In this document: in pieces, positions 18,926 through 27,412 of the stretch
How the letters are laid out: each line of letters opens with the position of its first letter
Numbering within the stretch: position 1 is the first letter of the stretch
NCBI GenBank assembly: GCA_965199905.1
Contig: OZ241366.1
Location: 4,402,001 to 4,466,000 of the forward strand
DNA: 64,000 bases
Source: Ilyomonas sp965199905
GTDB taxonomy: Bacteria; Bacteroidota; Bacteroidia; Chitinophagales; Chitinophagaceae
Direction: 5' to 3'
The notes under the pieces: model-generated
Seen by the model: only the letters and a program-made list of their open reading frames with translations
The model's database searches: none
What the model was told of the DNA's origin: nothing
Made by a program: the position numbers and the translations under genes

Positions 18926-19156
18926 AATAAATAACCCCGGAAGATTTTTAAATGGCAAACACAAGTGTAAACCTTTTGCAAATTTCAGCCAATAAACGAG
19001 GTGCGGAAGGTGATTTTTTAACAAGTTAAAAAGATGATATCCTGCGTAATAAATGATATAGAAAGTTGCACAGGAATATGAGCCGTCTACCGATGATGAG
19101 AGGAGATAGTAGCAGAATGTTCTTACTATTGTGTGCCATTCATTAACCAATACAAT

Positions 19157-20191
19157 ATGCTTAATATATTACACATTTCATTTCTTGTCTCTGCCTTTCT
19201 TTTATGGAATCAGCAAGCTGCTTTTTCTCAAAAAATAAAGGAAGAAAATGCTTATCAGAATCCTGTTTTCAGTCATGATTTTCCTGATCCTAATTTAGTA
19301 AAGGCGGCTGATGGTTTTTTCTATGCTTACTCTACACAAGCCAACTGGAAGCGTGATACTTTGGCCGACAGCGCCCATATCATTCCCATTCTTCGCTCCA
19401 AAGATTTAATGAACTGGATGTATGTAGGTGATGCTTTGAAAAGTAAGCCCACATGGAAGGAGAAAGGCGGTATTTGGGCGCCCGATGTTACGCTGTACAA
19501 AGGAAAATATTACCTCTATTATTCTTATTCAACATGGGGAGATCCGAATCCCGGTGTTGGCTTTGCAATCAGCAGTAAACCCGAAGGTCCGTTTGCCGAT
19601 AAAGGAAAATTATTTGTAAGTAAAGAGCTTGGTGTTGACAATTCCATTGATCCGTTTTTAGAAGTGGATGATAAAAAGCTTTATTTGGTTTGGGGAAGTT
19701 TTCATGGAATTTATGGTGTTCCGTTGAGTGATGACGGTAGCAAAATTACCGGCGATACATTCCGCATTGCCGGCAGCCAATATGAAGGTTCCTTTATTTA
19801 TAAAAGAGGTTCAGAGTATTTTTATTTTGGCTCAACCGGTAGCTGTTGCGAAGGTGCAAAAAGTACGTACCGCGTACTTGTTGGCAAAGCGTCTTCTTTT
19901 AAAGGTCCTTACTTTGATAAAAGCGGAAAGTCCTTGCTGGAAGGTGGTGGAACATTGCTGTTGCAAGGCAATAAAGGCAATGAAGGTTTTATTGGACCGG
20001 GACATAACGGTGATATTTTTTCCGATAAAAATGGCGATACGTGGATGCTATACCATGCTTTTAGCAAAGAAGCCGGAAAAGACTATAAGCGTATGTTGTT
20101 GCTGGATAAAATTGAGTGGATAGATGGCTGGCCAACGATGATTAATAACGAGGCAAGCTTTACGCCACATAAAGGACCTGTGTTTAAATAA
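19157..20191 (+). CDS. Secreted glycoside hydrolase family 43 protein (arabinanase/arabinofuranosidase type)
   Basis: A 344-residue five-bladed propeller enzyme. The ATG at 19157 gives a signal peptide ending AAFS; a GTG 24 bp upstream is less likely. The GH43 triad is visible: base Asp44 in DFPDPNL, pKa-modulating Asp165 in SIDPF, and acid Glu210 in YEGSFI. WAPDV (107-111) and GPGHNGD are further family markers, and the latter is common in endo-arabinanase-like subfamilies. Inverting hydrolysis of arabinose- or xylose-containing side chains is expected. Divergent from the FG-GAP gene; a T9SS-sorted protein follows. Confidence 0.88.
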   Translation: MLNILHISFLVSAFLLWNQQAAFSQKIKEENAYQNPVFSHDFPDPNLVKAADGFFYAYSTQANWKRDTLADSAHIIPILRSKDLMNWMYVGDALKSKPTWKEKGGIWAPDVTLYKGKYYLYYSYSTWGDPNPGVGFAISSKPEGPFADKGKLFVSKELGVDNSIDPFLEVDDKKLYLVWGSFHGIYGVPLSDDGSKITGDTFRIAGSQYEGSFIYKRGSEYFYFGSTGSCCEGAKSTYRVLVGKASSFKGPYFDKSGKSLLEGGGTLLLQGNKGNEGFIGPGHNGDIFSDKNGDTWMLYHAFSKEAGKDYKRMLLLDKIEWIDGWPTMINNEASFTPHKGPVFK

Positions 20192-20247
20192 AACCGGCTA
20201 TTTTGCATTTTATTTGTGTAAAGACAGGCTTTTTACAAACACCACTT

Positions 20248-22221
20248 TTGAAATTTTTTTTCTTCATTATTGCTCTCTTTCTTTTTACTTATTCTTATTC
20301 GCAAACCTGTACTGGTTCGGTAGGCGATCCGATTGTGAATATTACGTTTGGCACAGGTTCCAGCCAGTTTGGCCCGCCACTTCCGTCAGGCACCACCAGC
20401 AGTTTATCTTATGAAGGTGCTAACTGTCCGTCAGATGGTAATTATGCCATTACTAATTATACAACGGGCTGCTGGCCAAGCGACGTAAAATGGCATACGG
20501 CAACTGACCACACCGGCGATAAAGATGGTTATTATATGCTGGTGAATGCTTCTTATACACCCATCGATTTTTATATAAAAACCGTATCGGGCTTATGCGA
20601 AGGAACCCAATACCAGTTTGCTGCCTGGCTTATGAATATGTGCAGCAATGGCGGCGAACAACCGGATATAATTATGACCATTGAAACAACAAGCGGCTCT
20701 ATATTAGCCACTTATCAAACAGGAAAAATTCCTGTCATCAATCCTGCCACATGGGCGCAATACGGGTTCAATTTTACAACGCCGGCAGGCGTTTCTTCTG
20801 TTTTAATAAGGATGCATAATAACGCGCCCGGCGGCGTGGGTAATGATGTGGGGCTGGATGATATTACGTTTCGTCCCATTGGTCCTTCTGTATCTGTTTC
20901 TGCCGCTTCTGAAAGCAGTGACAGCATTGCTTTGTGCGAAGGCAGCACAGAGATGGTACAACTGCAATCTGCCATTGAACAATGTTATGTTTCAAATGCT
21001 TATCAATGGCAATTGAGCATGGATAACGGCGCCGGCTGGAATGATATCGATGGCGCTACGCAGGCAGTGTATAATCGCTATACAACCGTAGCGGGCACTT
21101 ACCTGTACAGGGTTGCCGTAGCTGAAAAAACCAACATCGGTATCGTTACCTGTCGCGTAGTATCAAAACCAATTACAATTGTTGTTTATCTAACTGACCA
21201 GCGCTCTGTCAGTATTTCAAAACAACCCGATGTGGCATGTGAAGGCAAGGTGGTAACGTTCGTAGCGCAGGCGGGTTTTGCAGGTAACAATCCTTCATTG
21301 CAGTGGCGGGTAAATGATATCAATACAGGGGTTAATGCTTCTTCTTTTACAAGCGGTGAATTGGCCAATGGCGACAGGGTAAGCTGTTTGCTGACAAGCT
21401 CATTGCCATGCAACTCGCCTGCTTTATCCAACACCATTGCGATAACAGTAAATCAAAAAATATCTGCTAATATTGATACCGTTATTTGTGAAGGAGAAAG
21501 CTATGCCGGCTATACAACAGGTGGTATTTACAGCGATGTATTTACCGGCAGTAACGGATGCGACAGTACGCGTGTGCTAAACCTTGTAGTAAACAAAAAA
21601 CAGCAAACATCAGAAGACACCACAATATGCTTTGGCGGCAGTTATTTTGGGTATAACAATAGTGGTACTTACAATCAAATCTTTACAGGTGCCAATGGCT
21701 GCGATTCTATACACACAATCCGGCTTATTGTATTGCCCGATATCAATCGTAAAGTATGGAATGATACTTTGCTTTGCACCGGCGACACGTTACATATCAC
21801 TCCCGGCGAATGGAATTCTTACCGCTGGCAGGATGGCTCCACTGCGAGTGATTACACAATAACAAAGAGTGGTTTTTACTCTGTAAATGTGAGCAATCAA
21901 TGCGGCAGTTCTGCAAAAACAATTACGGTTACCGAACTGGTTTGCAACGTCGCTTTTCCAACTGCTTTTACACCCAACGGTGATGGTATAAATGATATGT
22001 TCAGAGTCGTGAACGGGTACAATTTATCTTCCTATCGCCTTATGATATATAACCGGTGGGGACAGAATATTTTTGCAACATCTGATACCGGAAAAGGATG
22101 GAATGGATTGATAAAAGGAAAATGGGCAGATAATGGCGTTTATATCTGGCAATGTGATTATAAAAAGACGGGCGATGCCATTGCCACAATCATCAGAGGA
22201 ACTGTTACTTTATTCCGGTAA
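20248..22221 (+). CDS. CHU-type extracellular protein with T9SS type B sorting domain
   Basis: About 657 residues. A TTG at 20248 gives MKFFFFIIALFLFTYSYSQ as signal peptide; an upstream TTG at 20203 would add 15 residues. N-terminal half: a beta-sandwich with WHTATDHTGDKDGYYMLVNA and DDITF, like carbohydrate-binding jelly rolls. Middle: Ig-like modules, then two near-identical modules with ICxGxSYxGY and TGxNGCDS. C-terminus: the gliding-motility-associated sorting domain (FPTAFTPNGDGINDMF, YNRWGQ, GVYIWQCDY). It should be exported by the type IX system and held at or near the surface. Role in glycan binding is inference. Confidence 0.85.
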   Translation: MKFFFFIIALFLFTYSYSQTCTGSVGDPIVNITFGTGSSQFGPPLPSGTTSSLSYEGANCPSDGNYAITNYTTGCWPSDVKWHTATDHTGDKDGYYMLVNASYTPIDFYIKTVSGLCEGTQYQFAAWLMNMCSNGGEQPDIIMTIETTSGSILATYQTGKIPVINPATWAQYGFNFTTPAGVSSVLIRMHNNAPGGVGNDVGLDDITFRPIGPSVSVSAASESSDSIALCEGSTEMVQLQSAIEQCYVSNAYQWQLSMDNGAGWNDIDGATQAVYNRYTTVAGTYLYRVAVAEKTNIGIVTCRVVSKPITIVVYLTDQRSVSISKQPDVACEGKVVTFVAQAGFAGNNPSLQWRVNDINTGVNASSFTSGELANGDRVSCLLTSSLPCNSPALSNTIAITVNQKISANIDTVICEGESYAGYTTGGIYSDVFTGSNGCDSTRVLNLVVNKKQQTSEDTTICFGGSYFGYNNSGTYNQIFTGANGCDSIHTIRLIVLPDINRKVWNDTLLCTGDTLHITPGEWNSYRWQDGSTASDYTITKSGFYSVNVSNQCGSSAKTITVTELVCNVAFPTAFTPNGDGINDMFRVVNGYNLSSYRLMIYNRWGQNIFATSDTGKGWNGLIKGKWADNGVYIWQCDYKKTGDAIATIIRGTVTLFR

Positions 22222-22258
22222 TAAGAGTTCTCTTTGTTCATATATATACAATACAAGA

Positions 22259-22275
22259 ATGCTTTTAAAGCATTG
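22259..22275. promoter_or_regulatory. 17-bp palindrome before the TIM-barrel gene
   Basis: AATGCTTT-T-AAAGCATT, a perfect 8-bp inverted repeat with one central base, 23 bp upstream of the ATG at 22299. It could be an operator; no regulator is evident. Confidence 0.3.
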
Positions 22276-22298
22276 TGTAATCAGCAAAACAGCTAATC

Positions 22299-24455
22299 AT
22301 GAAATATATTCTTCCACTCTGTTTTCTAACACTTTTACAAAACATCAGCCTCGCACAGGCAAAGGACTCATTGCCGGATAAAACTTCTTTCCAGATTGCT
22401 GCGCCATGGAAGGGCGCGTACGATGTGCGCTCCGATGTTGCCATTGTGTATGGCTGGGACAGCACATTTACCCGGCGCGCAAACGAATACCGGAAGCATG
22501 GCTACAATGTGCAGTTTATGACGGGCGCTGCCTGGGGCAATTACCAGGATTATTTTTCCGGAAAATGGGATGGTAAAAATCATCTTGATGAAGGACAAAT
22601 GGACCGTAAAGGCGATAGCATCGGGCATGGAAAAGATATACCGTACACCGTGCCGACTGTTACCTATATCGCTTACTTTAAAGAGCTGGTAACAAAAGTG
22701 ATTGATGCTGGCGTAAACACTATTTATTTGGAAGAGCCGGAGTTTTGGGCGAGAGGTGGTTATGGAGCCGCATTTAAGCGCGAATGGAAAAGTTATTATG
22801 GCTTTGATTGGATGGCACAACATGAATCGCCTGAAGCCACTTATCTTTCTTCCAAGCTGAAGTATCATCTTTATTTCAATGCACTAAAAGAAATCTTTTT
22901 ATACGCCAAACAATACGGACAAAGCAAAGGCAGGCCTGTAAAATGTTTTGTGCCAACGCACTCCTTGCTTAATTATTCTTCGTGGCAGATTGTAAGCCCC
23001 GAAGCCAGCCTGGCCGCGCTTCCCGGCATGGATGGATACATTGCGCAAGTGTGGACCGGTACTTCGCGCGAGCCGGTTTATTACAATGGTATAAAAAAAG
23101 AACGCGTGTTTGAAAATGCTTTTTTAGAATATGGCTCCATGCTTTCTATGACGGCACCTACGGGACGCACGATGTATTTTCTAACCGACCCGATTGAAGA
23201 TTGGCCGCGAAGCTGGGATGATTATAAGAAGAATTACCAGGCCACTTTTACTGCTGAATTATTATATCCAACAGTATCTCATTTTGAAGTGATGCCTTGG
23301 CCAAATCGCATTTACCAGGGAAAATTTAAAGTAGAAGGTTCGCAAGAGAAGCAACCCATTTCGCCGGCGTATGCTACGCAAATGCAGGTGATGGTAAATG
23401 CATTGAATACGATGCCTTATTCAACAAATAAGATTAGTGGCAGCAAAGGTATTGGTGTGCTTGCCGGCAACTCGATGATGTTTCAGCGCTTTCCTACACA
23501 CGAAGGATATGAAGACCCTCAGCTTTCTAATTTTTACGGCATGATACTGCCTTTTATCAAGCGGGGCATACCGGCAGAAGTTGTGCACATGGAGAACTTA
23601 GGTTTTCCGGCTACGCTGAAAGATATTAAAGTGCTGGTGATGAGTTATGCGAACATGAAGCCACAGTCGGCAGATGTAAACAAGCAATTGGCGGCGTGGG
23701 TAAAAGCGGGCGGCGTGTTGATTTATTATGGCAGAGATGATGATCCGTTTCAGCATGTGAAAGAATGGTGGAATAGTGATGGGATGAAGTATGCATCGCC
23801 ATCGCAGCACTTATTTCAACAGATGAATACAGATACTGCCAGCATGAGTGCTTCGCATCAGTATGACAAAGGATGGGTATATAGAATGACGCAAAACCCA
23901 AAAGAGTTGGTGCTGACACCGGATAGTGATACGGCTTTTTTTAACCTGGTAAAACAAGCTTATTTACAAACTGCAAAAGCAGCGTTGGCAACCAGGAATA
24001 ATTTTTACCTGGAGCGCGGTCCATACATTATTTCGTCGGTGATGGATGAAAGCGTAAACAGTGAACCATTAGTAATAACCAGGCCGGTTATTGATTTATT
24101 TGATCCGGAGCTTCCGGTATTGACTTCCAAAAAAATAGCGCCGGGCGAACAGTCTTTTTTGTATGACATCAGTAAAGTTGTCAATAAAAAAGAGCCGCAA
24201 ATATTGTGTGCGGCAAGCCGGGCTTACGAAGAAAAGAAAGGGAAGCAATCGTATTCTTTTGTTACGAAAAGTCCGGATAGTACTAACAATGTAATGCGCG
24301 TGTTATTACCTGCTAAACCTGTAAACGTTGAAGTGAAAAAGGTGAATGGTGATGTGATGAACGATGCTGCTTTTGTTTGGGATGAAGTTTCGCATACTTG
24401 TTTGTTGAAGTTTATAAATGCATCGGAAGGAAGAAGGGTTATGATAAGTTGGTGA
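22299..24455 (+). CDS. Unassigned secreted TIM-barrel protein, GH42-like layout
   Basis: A 718-residue exported protein (signal ends ISLAQ) that I do not recognise as a named family. Residues of about 40-370 read like a (beta/alpha)8 barrel, with acidic residues at expected strand ends: Glu145, Glu146 and Glu148 in YLEEPEFW and Glu330 in HFEVMPWP. Residues of about 380-500 resemble the amidotransferase-like trimerisation domain of GH42 enzymes (GIPAEVVHMENLGF, VLVMSYANMKPQ, AWVKAGGVLIYYGRDDD). The rest looks like a beta-sandwich. Placed between a CHU protein and GH92, it is a candidate glycoside hydrolase of unknown specificity. Confidence 0.75.
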   Translation: MKYILPLCFLTLLQNISLAQAKDSLPDKTSFQIAAPWKGAYDVRSDVAIVYGWDSTFTRRANEYRKHGYNVQFMTGAAWGNYQDYFSGKWDGKNHLDEGQMDRKGDSIGHGKDIPYTVPTVTYIAYFKELVTKVIDAGVNTIYLEEPEFWARGGYGAAFKREWKSYYGFDWMAQHESPEATYLSSKLKYHLYFNALKEIFLYAKQYGQSKGRPVKCFVPTHSLLNYSSWQIVSPEASLAALPGMDGYIAQVWTGTSREPVYYNGIKKERVFENAFLEYGSMLSMTAPTGRTMYFLTDPIEDWPRSWDDYKKNYQATFTAELLYPTVSHFEVMPWPNRIYQGKFKVEGSQEKQPISPAYATQMQVMVNALNTMPYSTNKISGSKGIGVLAGNSMMFQRFPTHEGYEDPQLSNFYGMILPFIKRGIPAEVVHMENLGFPATLKDIKVLVMSYANMKPQSADVNKQLAAWVKAGGVLIYYGRDDDPFQHVKEWWNSDGMKYASPSQHLFQQMNTDTASMSASHQYDKGWVYRMTQNPKELVLTPDSDTAFFNLVKQAYLQTAKAALATRNNFYLERGPYIISSVMDESVNSEPLVITRPVIDLFDPELPVLTSKKIAPGEQSFLYDISKVVNKKEPQILCAASRAYEEKKGKQSYSFVTKSPDSTNNVMRVLLPAKPVNVEVKKVNGDVMNDAAFVWDEVSHTCLLKFINASEGRRVMISW

Positions 24456-24492
24456 TGAGTGTTGACTGTTATAAATGTGTAATAGTTTTGAA

Positions 24493-24560
24493 AGACACAG
24501 GAATAGCAGAGAGATATATTTTCTATGTGCTTTTCTTATGGTTCTATTATTTTATGTGTT
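24493..24560. repeat. Possible degenerate copy of the inverted repeat seen at 7082-7147
   Basis: Shares AGACACA near the left end and the series CTATGT, CTTATG, TTCTATT near the right end with the element at 7082-7147, but its arms pair poorly. It lies just after the stop of the TIM-barrel gene, a position like that of the first copy. Confidence 0.4.
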
Positions 24561-24601
24561 TAATAAATGCAGTAATGTATTTTAAAATTGGTATTTATTT
24601 T

Positions 24602-24713
24602 TCGCTTTTATAAAAGCTCAGTCATCGCCCCCGAACCTTGATCCGCCGCGGCGGACAACAAACGATCACAAAAGCGACGGACGATGGTTACCAAACACTG
24701 TATTCTGTATTTT
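24602..24713 (+). repeat. Dispersed intergenic repeat, copy C (type I centre)
   Basis: Starts with the palindromic CGCTTTTATAAAAGC, continues with CTTGATCCGCCGCGGCGGAC (12-bp GC palindrome) and ends in GACGGACGATGGTTACC, then CACTGTATTCTGTATTTT. Closest in sequence to copy B. It and the preceding inverted repeat occupy most of the 355-bp gap between the TIM-barrel and GH92 genes; no gene is seen there. Confidence 0.85.
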
Positions 24714-24810
24714 ATTTTATTTCTGTTTTGTGCTTAATAAATCTTAGAAAAGTACAATGCCGTTCTTTTCTTTGCATTGTCTTTATTTGTTCTGTTATAA
24801 AACCAACCTG

Positions 24811-27096
24811 ATGAAAAAAGGATTCCTGATAGCGTTATCTGCAACTGTTTTTTCTTTTGCCAATGCACAATCTGCTACTACTGTAAGCAGCCCGGTAGAT
24901 TATGTAAATGCCTTGATGGGCACGGATTCCAAGCCTTCGCTATCGAATGGCAATGAGTACCCGGCAGTATGTGTGCCATGGGGAATGAACCTGTGGACGC
25001 CGCAAACGGGACCGATGGGAAGTGGCTGGCAATATCAATATGCATCCGATAAAATACGCGGCTTTAAACAAACGCATCAGCCTTCGCCGTGGATGAATGA
25101 TTATGGTCAGTTTTCTATAATGCCCGTAACCGGCAAGCCATCGTTTCGGGAAAACGAAAGGCAAAGCTGGTTTTCGCATAAGGCAGAAGTGGCAACGCCA
25201 TATTACTATAGTGTGTATCTGGCCGATCATAACGTAACAACGGAAATTGCACCTACGGAACGTGCGGCTATGTTTCGGTTTACGTTTCCAAAAACGGATA
25301 GCGCATTTGTAATTGCGGATGCGTTTAACAAAGGTTCTTACATTAAAATCATTCCTTCGGAAAATAAGATCATTGGTTATTCTACACGTTATTCGGCAGG
25401 GCATTACGACAACTTTAAGAGTTATTTCGTGATGGTGTTTGATCATCCTTTTACGGTGAACTATGCCTGGCATGACAGCGTTGCGGAAATGAAGAAAACG
25501 GAGTTGAAAGATGATCATGTCGGGGCTCTTGTTGGGTTCAGTATCAAAACAAAAGGAGAGCAGGTGAATATGCGCGTGGCTTCTTCGTTTATTAGTGCTG
25601 AGCAAGCAGAGCAGAACCTGAAAGAGCTTGGCAGCAACGACTTTGAAACTGTAAAGGCAAATGCTAAGAAAAAATGGAACGATGTGTTGGGTAAAGTAGC
25701 CGTTGAAAGTAATGATATTGATAAGCTTAGAACCTTTTATTCCTGCCTGTACCGCATGGTGATTTTTCCCAACAAAATGTATGAGCTGGATGCCGCCGGA
25801 AAGCCGGTGCATTGGAGTCCGTACAATGGTAAAATATTGCCGGGATATATGTTTGCAGGAACTGGCTTTTGGGATACGTTCCGCGCGTTGTATCCTTTTT
25901 TAAACCTTGTGTATCCATCCATCAATAAAGAGATGCAGGAAGGCTTGATTAACGATTATAAAGAAGGCGGATTTTTACCTGAATGGAGCAGTCCGGGCTA
26001 CGCGAATGTAATGGTAGGCAATAACTCGGCGGCAGTTGTGAGCGATGCTTATATCAAAGGCTTGCGTGGGTACGATATCAATACATTGTATGATGCTTTG
26101 GTGCATGGCGCGAACAATGAAGGACCAGAAGGCACGGGCAGAACCGGCGTAAAATACTACAACAAACTTGGTTATGTGCCTTATGACGTAAAGATCAATG
26201 AAAACGCTGCCCGCACGCTGGAATATACGTTTGATGATTTTGCTATTTACCAGTTGGGTAAGGCATTAGGCAAGCCTAAAGATGAGATTGATATTTTTGC
26301 GAAGCGCGCTATGAATTATAAAAATCTGTTCGATTCATCGCACAATTTAATGCGTGGTAAAAATGAAGATGGCTCGTTTCAATCGCCGTTCAATCCATTC
26401 AAATGGGGCGATGCATTCACCGAAGGCAATAGCTGGCACTACTCGTGGAGCGTGTTTCATGATATGAACGGATTGATTAACCTGATGGGTGGAAGGAAAC
26501 CATTTGTCGGGATGCTGGATTCTGTATTCAATATGCCGCCTGTGTTTGATGATAGCTATTATGGTGGCGTGATACATGAAATACGCGAGATGCAAATCAT
26601 GAATATGGGTCAGTATGCGCATGGCAACCAACCTATTCAGCACATGATTTACCTATACAATTATGCAGGCGAACCATGGAAAACACAATACCATGTGCGC
26701 GATGCGATGAACCGCTTGTATAAGGCTACACCAGATGGTTATTGTGGTGATGAAGACAATGGGCAAACCTCTGCATGGTATGTGTTTTCAGCGCTTGGGT
26801 TTTATCCTGTTTGCCCGGCTACGGATCAGTATGTGTTAGGAGCCCCAATGTTTGCCAAAGCCACGCTGACATTGGATAATGGAAAAAAGTTTGTCATTAC
26901 TGCCAACGGCAACAGCGATAAAAATTATTACGTTCAAAATGCTTCTTTGAACGGAAAACCATACACGCACAATTGGGTAAGCCAGACTGATATTCAGAAA
27001 GGTGGTGCGTTTTCGTTAACCATGGGCAGCCAGCCAAATAAAACAAAAGGCACGGATGCGAAAGACTATCCGTATTCGTTTTCAACGGATAAATAA
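24811..27096 (+). CDS. Glycoside hydrolase family 92 exo-alpha-mannosidase
   Basis: A 761-residue exported GH92 enzyme. The ATG at 24811 gives a KKGFLIALSATVFSF signal peptide ending ANAQ. N-terminal beta-sandwich with VDYVNALMGTDS and GFKQTHQPSPWMNDYG; (alpha/alpha)6 barrel with GTGFWDTFRALYPFL, HEIREM (His589, Glu590, Glu593) and CGDEDNGQTSAWYVFSALGF (645 onward). Acidic residues in HEIREM and GDEDNGQ contribute the acid and base in characterised GH92 enzymes, which are Ca-dependent and inverting. Expected to release mannose from alpha-mannans or N-glycan mannose caps. Linkage preference is not decidable here. Confidence 0.92.
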   Translation: MKKGFLIALSATVFSFANAQSATTVSSPVDYVNALMGTDSKPSLSNGNEYPAVCVPWGMNLWTPQTGPMGSGWQYQYASDKIRGFKQTHQPSPWMNDYGQFSIMPVTGKPSFRENERQSWFSHKAEVATPYYYSVYLADHNVTTEIAPTERAAMFRFTFPKTDSAFVIADAFNKGSYIKIIPSENKIIGYSTRYSAGHYDNFKSYFVMVFDHPFTVNYAWHDSVAEMKKTELKDDHVGALVGFSIKTKGEQVNMRVASSFISAEQAEQNLKELGSNDFETVKANAKKKWNDVLGKVAVESNDIDKLRTFYSCLYRMVIFPNKMYELDAAGKPVHWSPYNGKILPGYMFAGTGFWDTFRALYPFLNLVYPSINKEMQEGLINDYKEGGFLPEWSSPGYANVMVGNNSAAVVSDAYIKGLRGYDINTLYDALVHGANNEGPEGTGRTGVKYYNKLGYVPYDVKINENAARTLEYTFDDFAIYQLGKALGKPKDEIDIFAKRAMNYKNLFDSSHNLMRGKNEDGSFQSPFNPFKWGDAFTEGNSWHYSWSVFHDMNGLINLMGGRKPFVGMLDSVFNMPPVFDDSYYGGVIHEIREMQIMNMGQYAHGNQPIQHMIYLYNYAGEPWKTQYHVRDAMNRLYKATPDGYCGDEDNGQTSAWYVFSALGFYPVCPATDQYVLGAPMFAKATLTLDNGKKFVITANGNSDKNYYVQNASLNGKPYTHNWVSQTDIQKGGAFSLTMGSQPNKTKGTDAKDYPYSFSTDK

Positions 27097-27136
27097 GAAA
27101 TTGTTTTAGTTATCCGATAGAGAAAAATAACAAGAG

Positions 27137-27196
27137 CAAAAGAGATTGAAATTTAGTTTAAAAACATTTTTTTAAATTGAATTACAATCTCTTTTG
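27137..27196. terminator. Long A/T-rich inverted repeat, probable terminator after GH92
   Basis: CAAAAGAGATTG at 27137-27148 pairs perfectly with CAATCTCTTTTG at 27185-27196, and pairing continues inward with a few mismatches for about 28 bp in all. It lies 40 bp after the GH92 stop. The remainder of the 316-bp gap up to 27412 is A/T-rich and shows no gene; it should hold the promoter of the kinase gene. Confidence 0.6.
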
Positions 27197-27412
27197 TCTT
27201 TCATTTACAGCTTTGTTTATGGCTCATGATAAATTCTCTTTTGTAATTTTTTAAATTAAAAATTCCTTATAAAATACTTCTTTATGGTCATCATAATAAA
27301 TATGTTATGAGTTTTTTTATTGCAGAAGACATTAAGATTCGCTTAAAAAAATATTGAAGAAAATTTCCATTTTTCCTTTCTCTTAAATTGCACCGTTATT
27401 TCCAAACACGGT

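Noticed and set aside
18926..19150. N-terminal extension of the FG-GAP gene to 19150
   Set aside because: The extension adds 75 residues before a perfect signal peptide and runs across the divergent promoter region of GH43.
24940..25812. 290-codon open frame antisense to GH92
   Set aside because: The plus strand encodes a full GH92 enzyme with all motifs; the antisense product has no recognisable domain.
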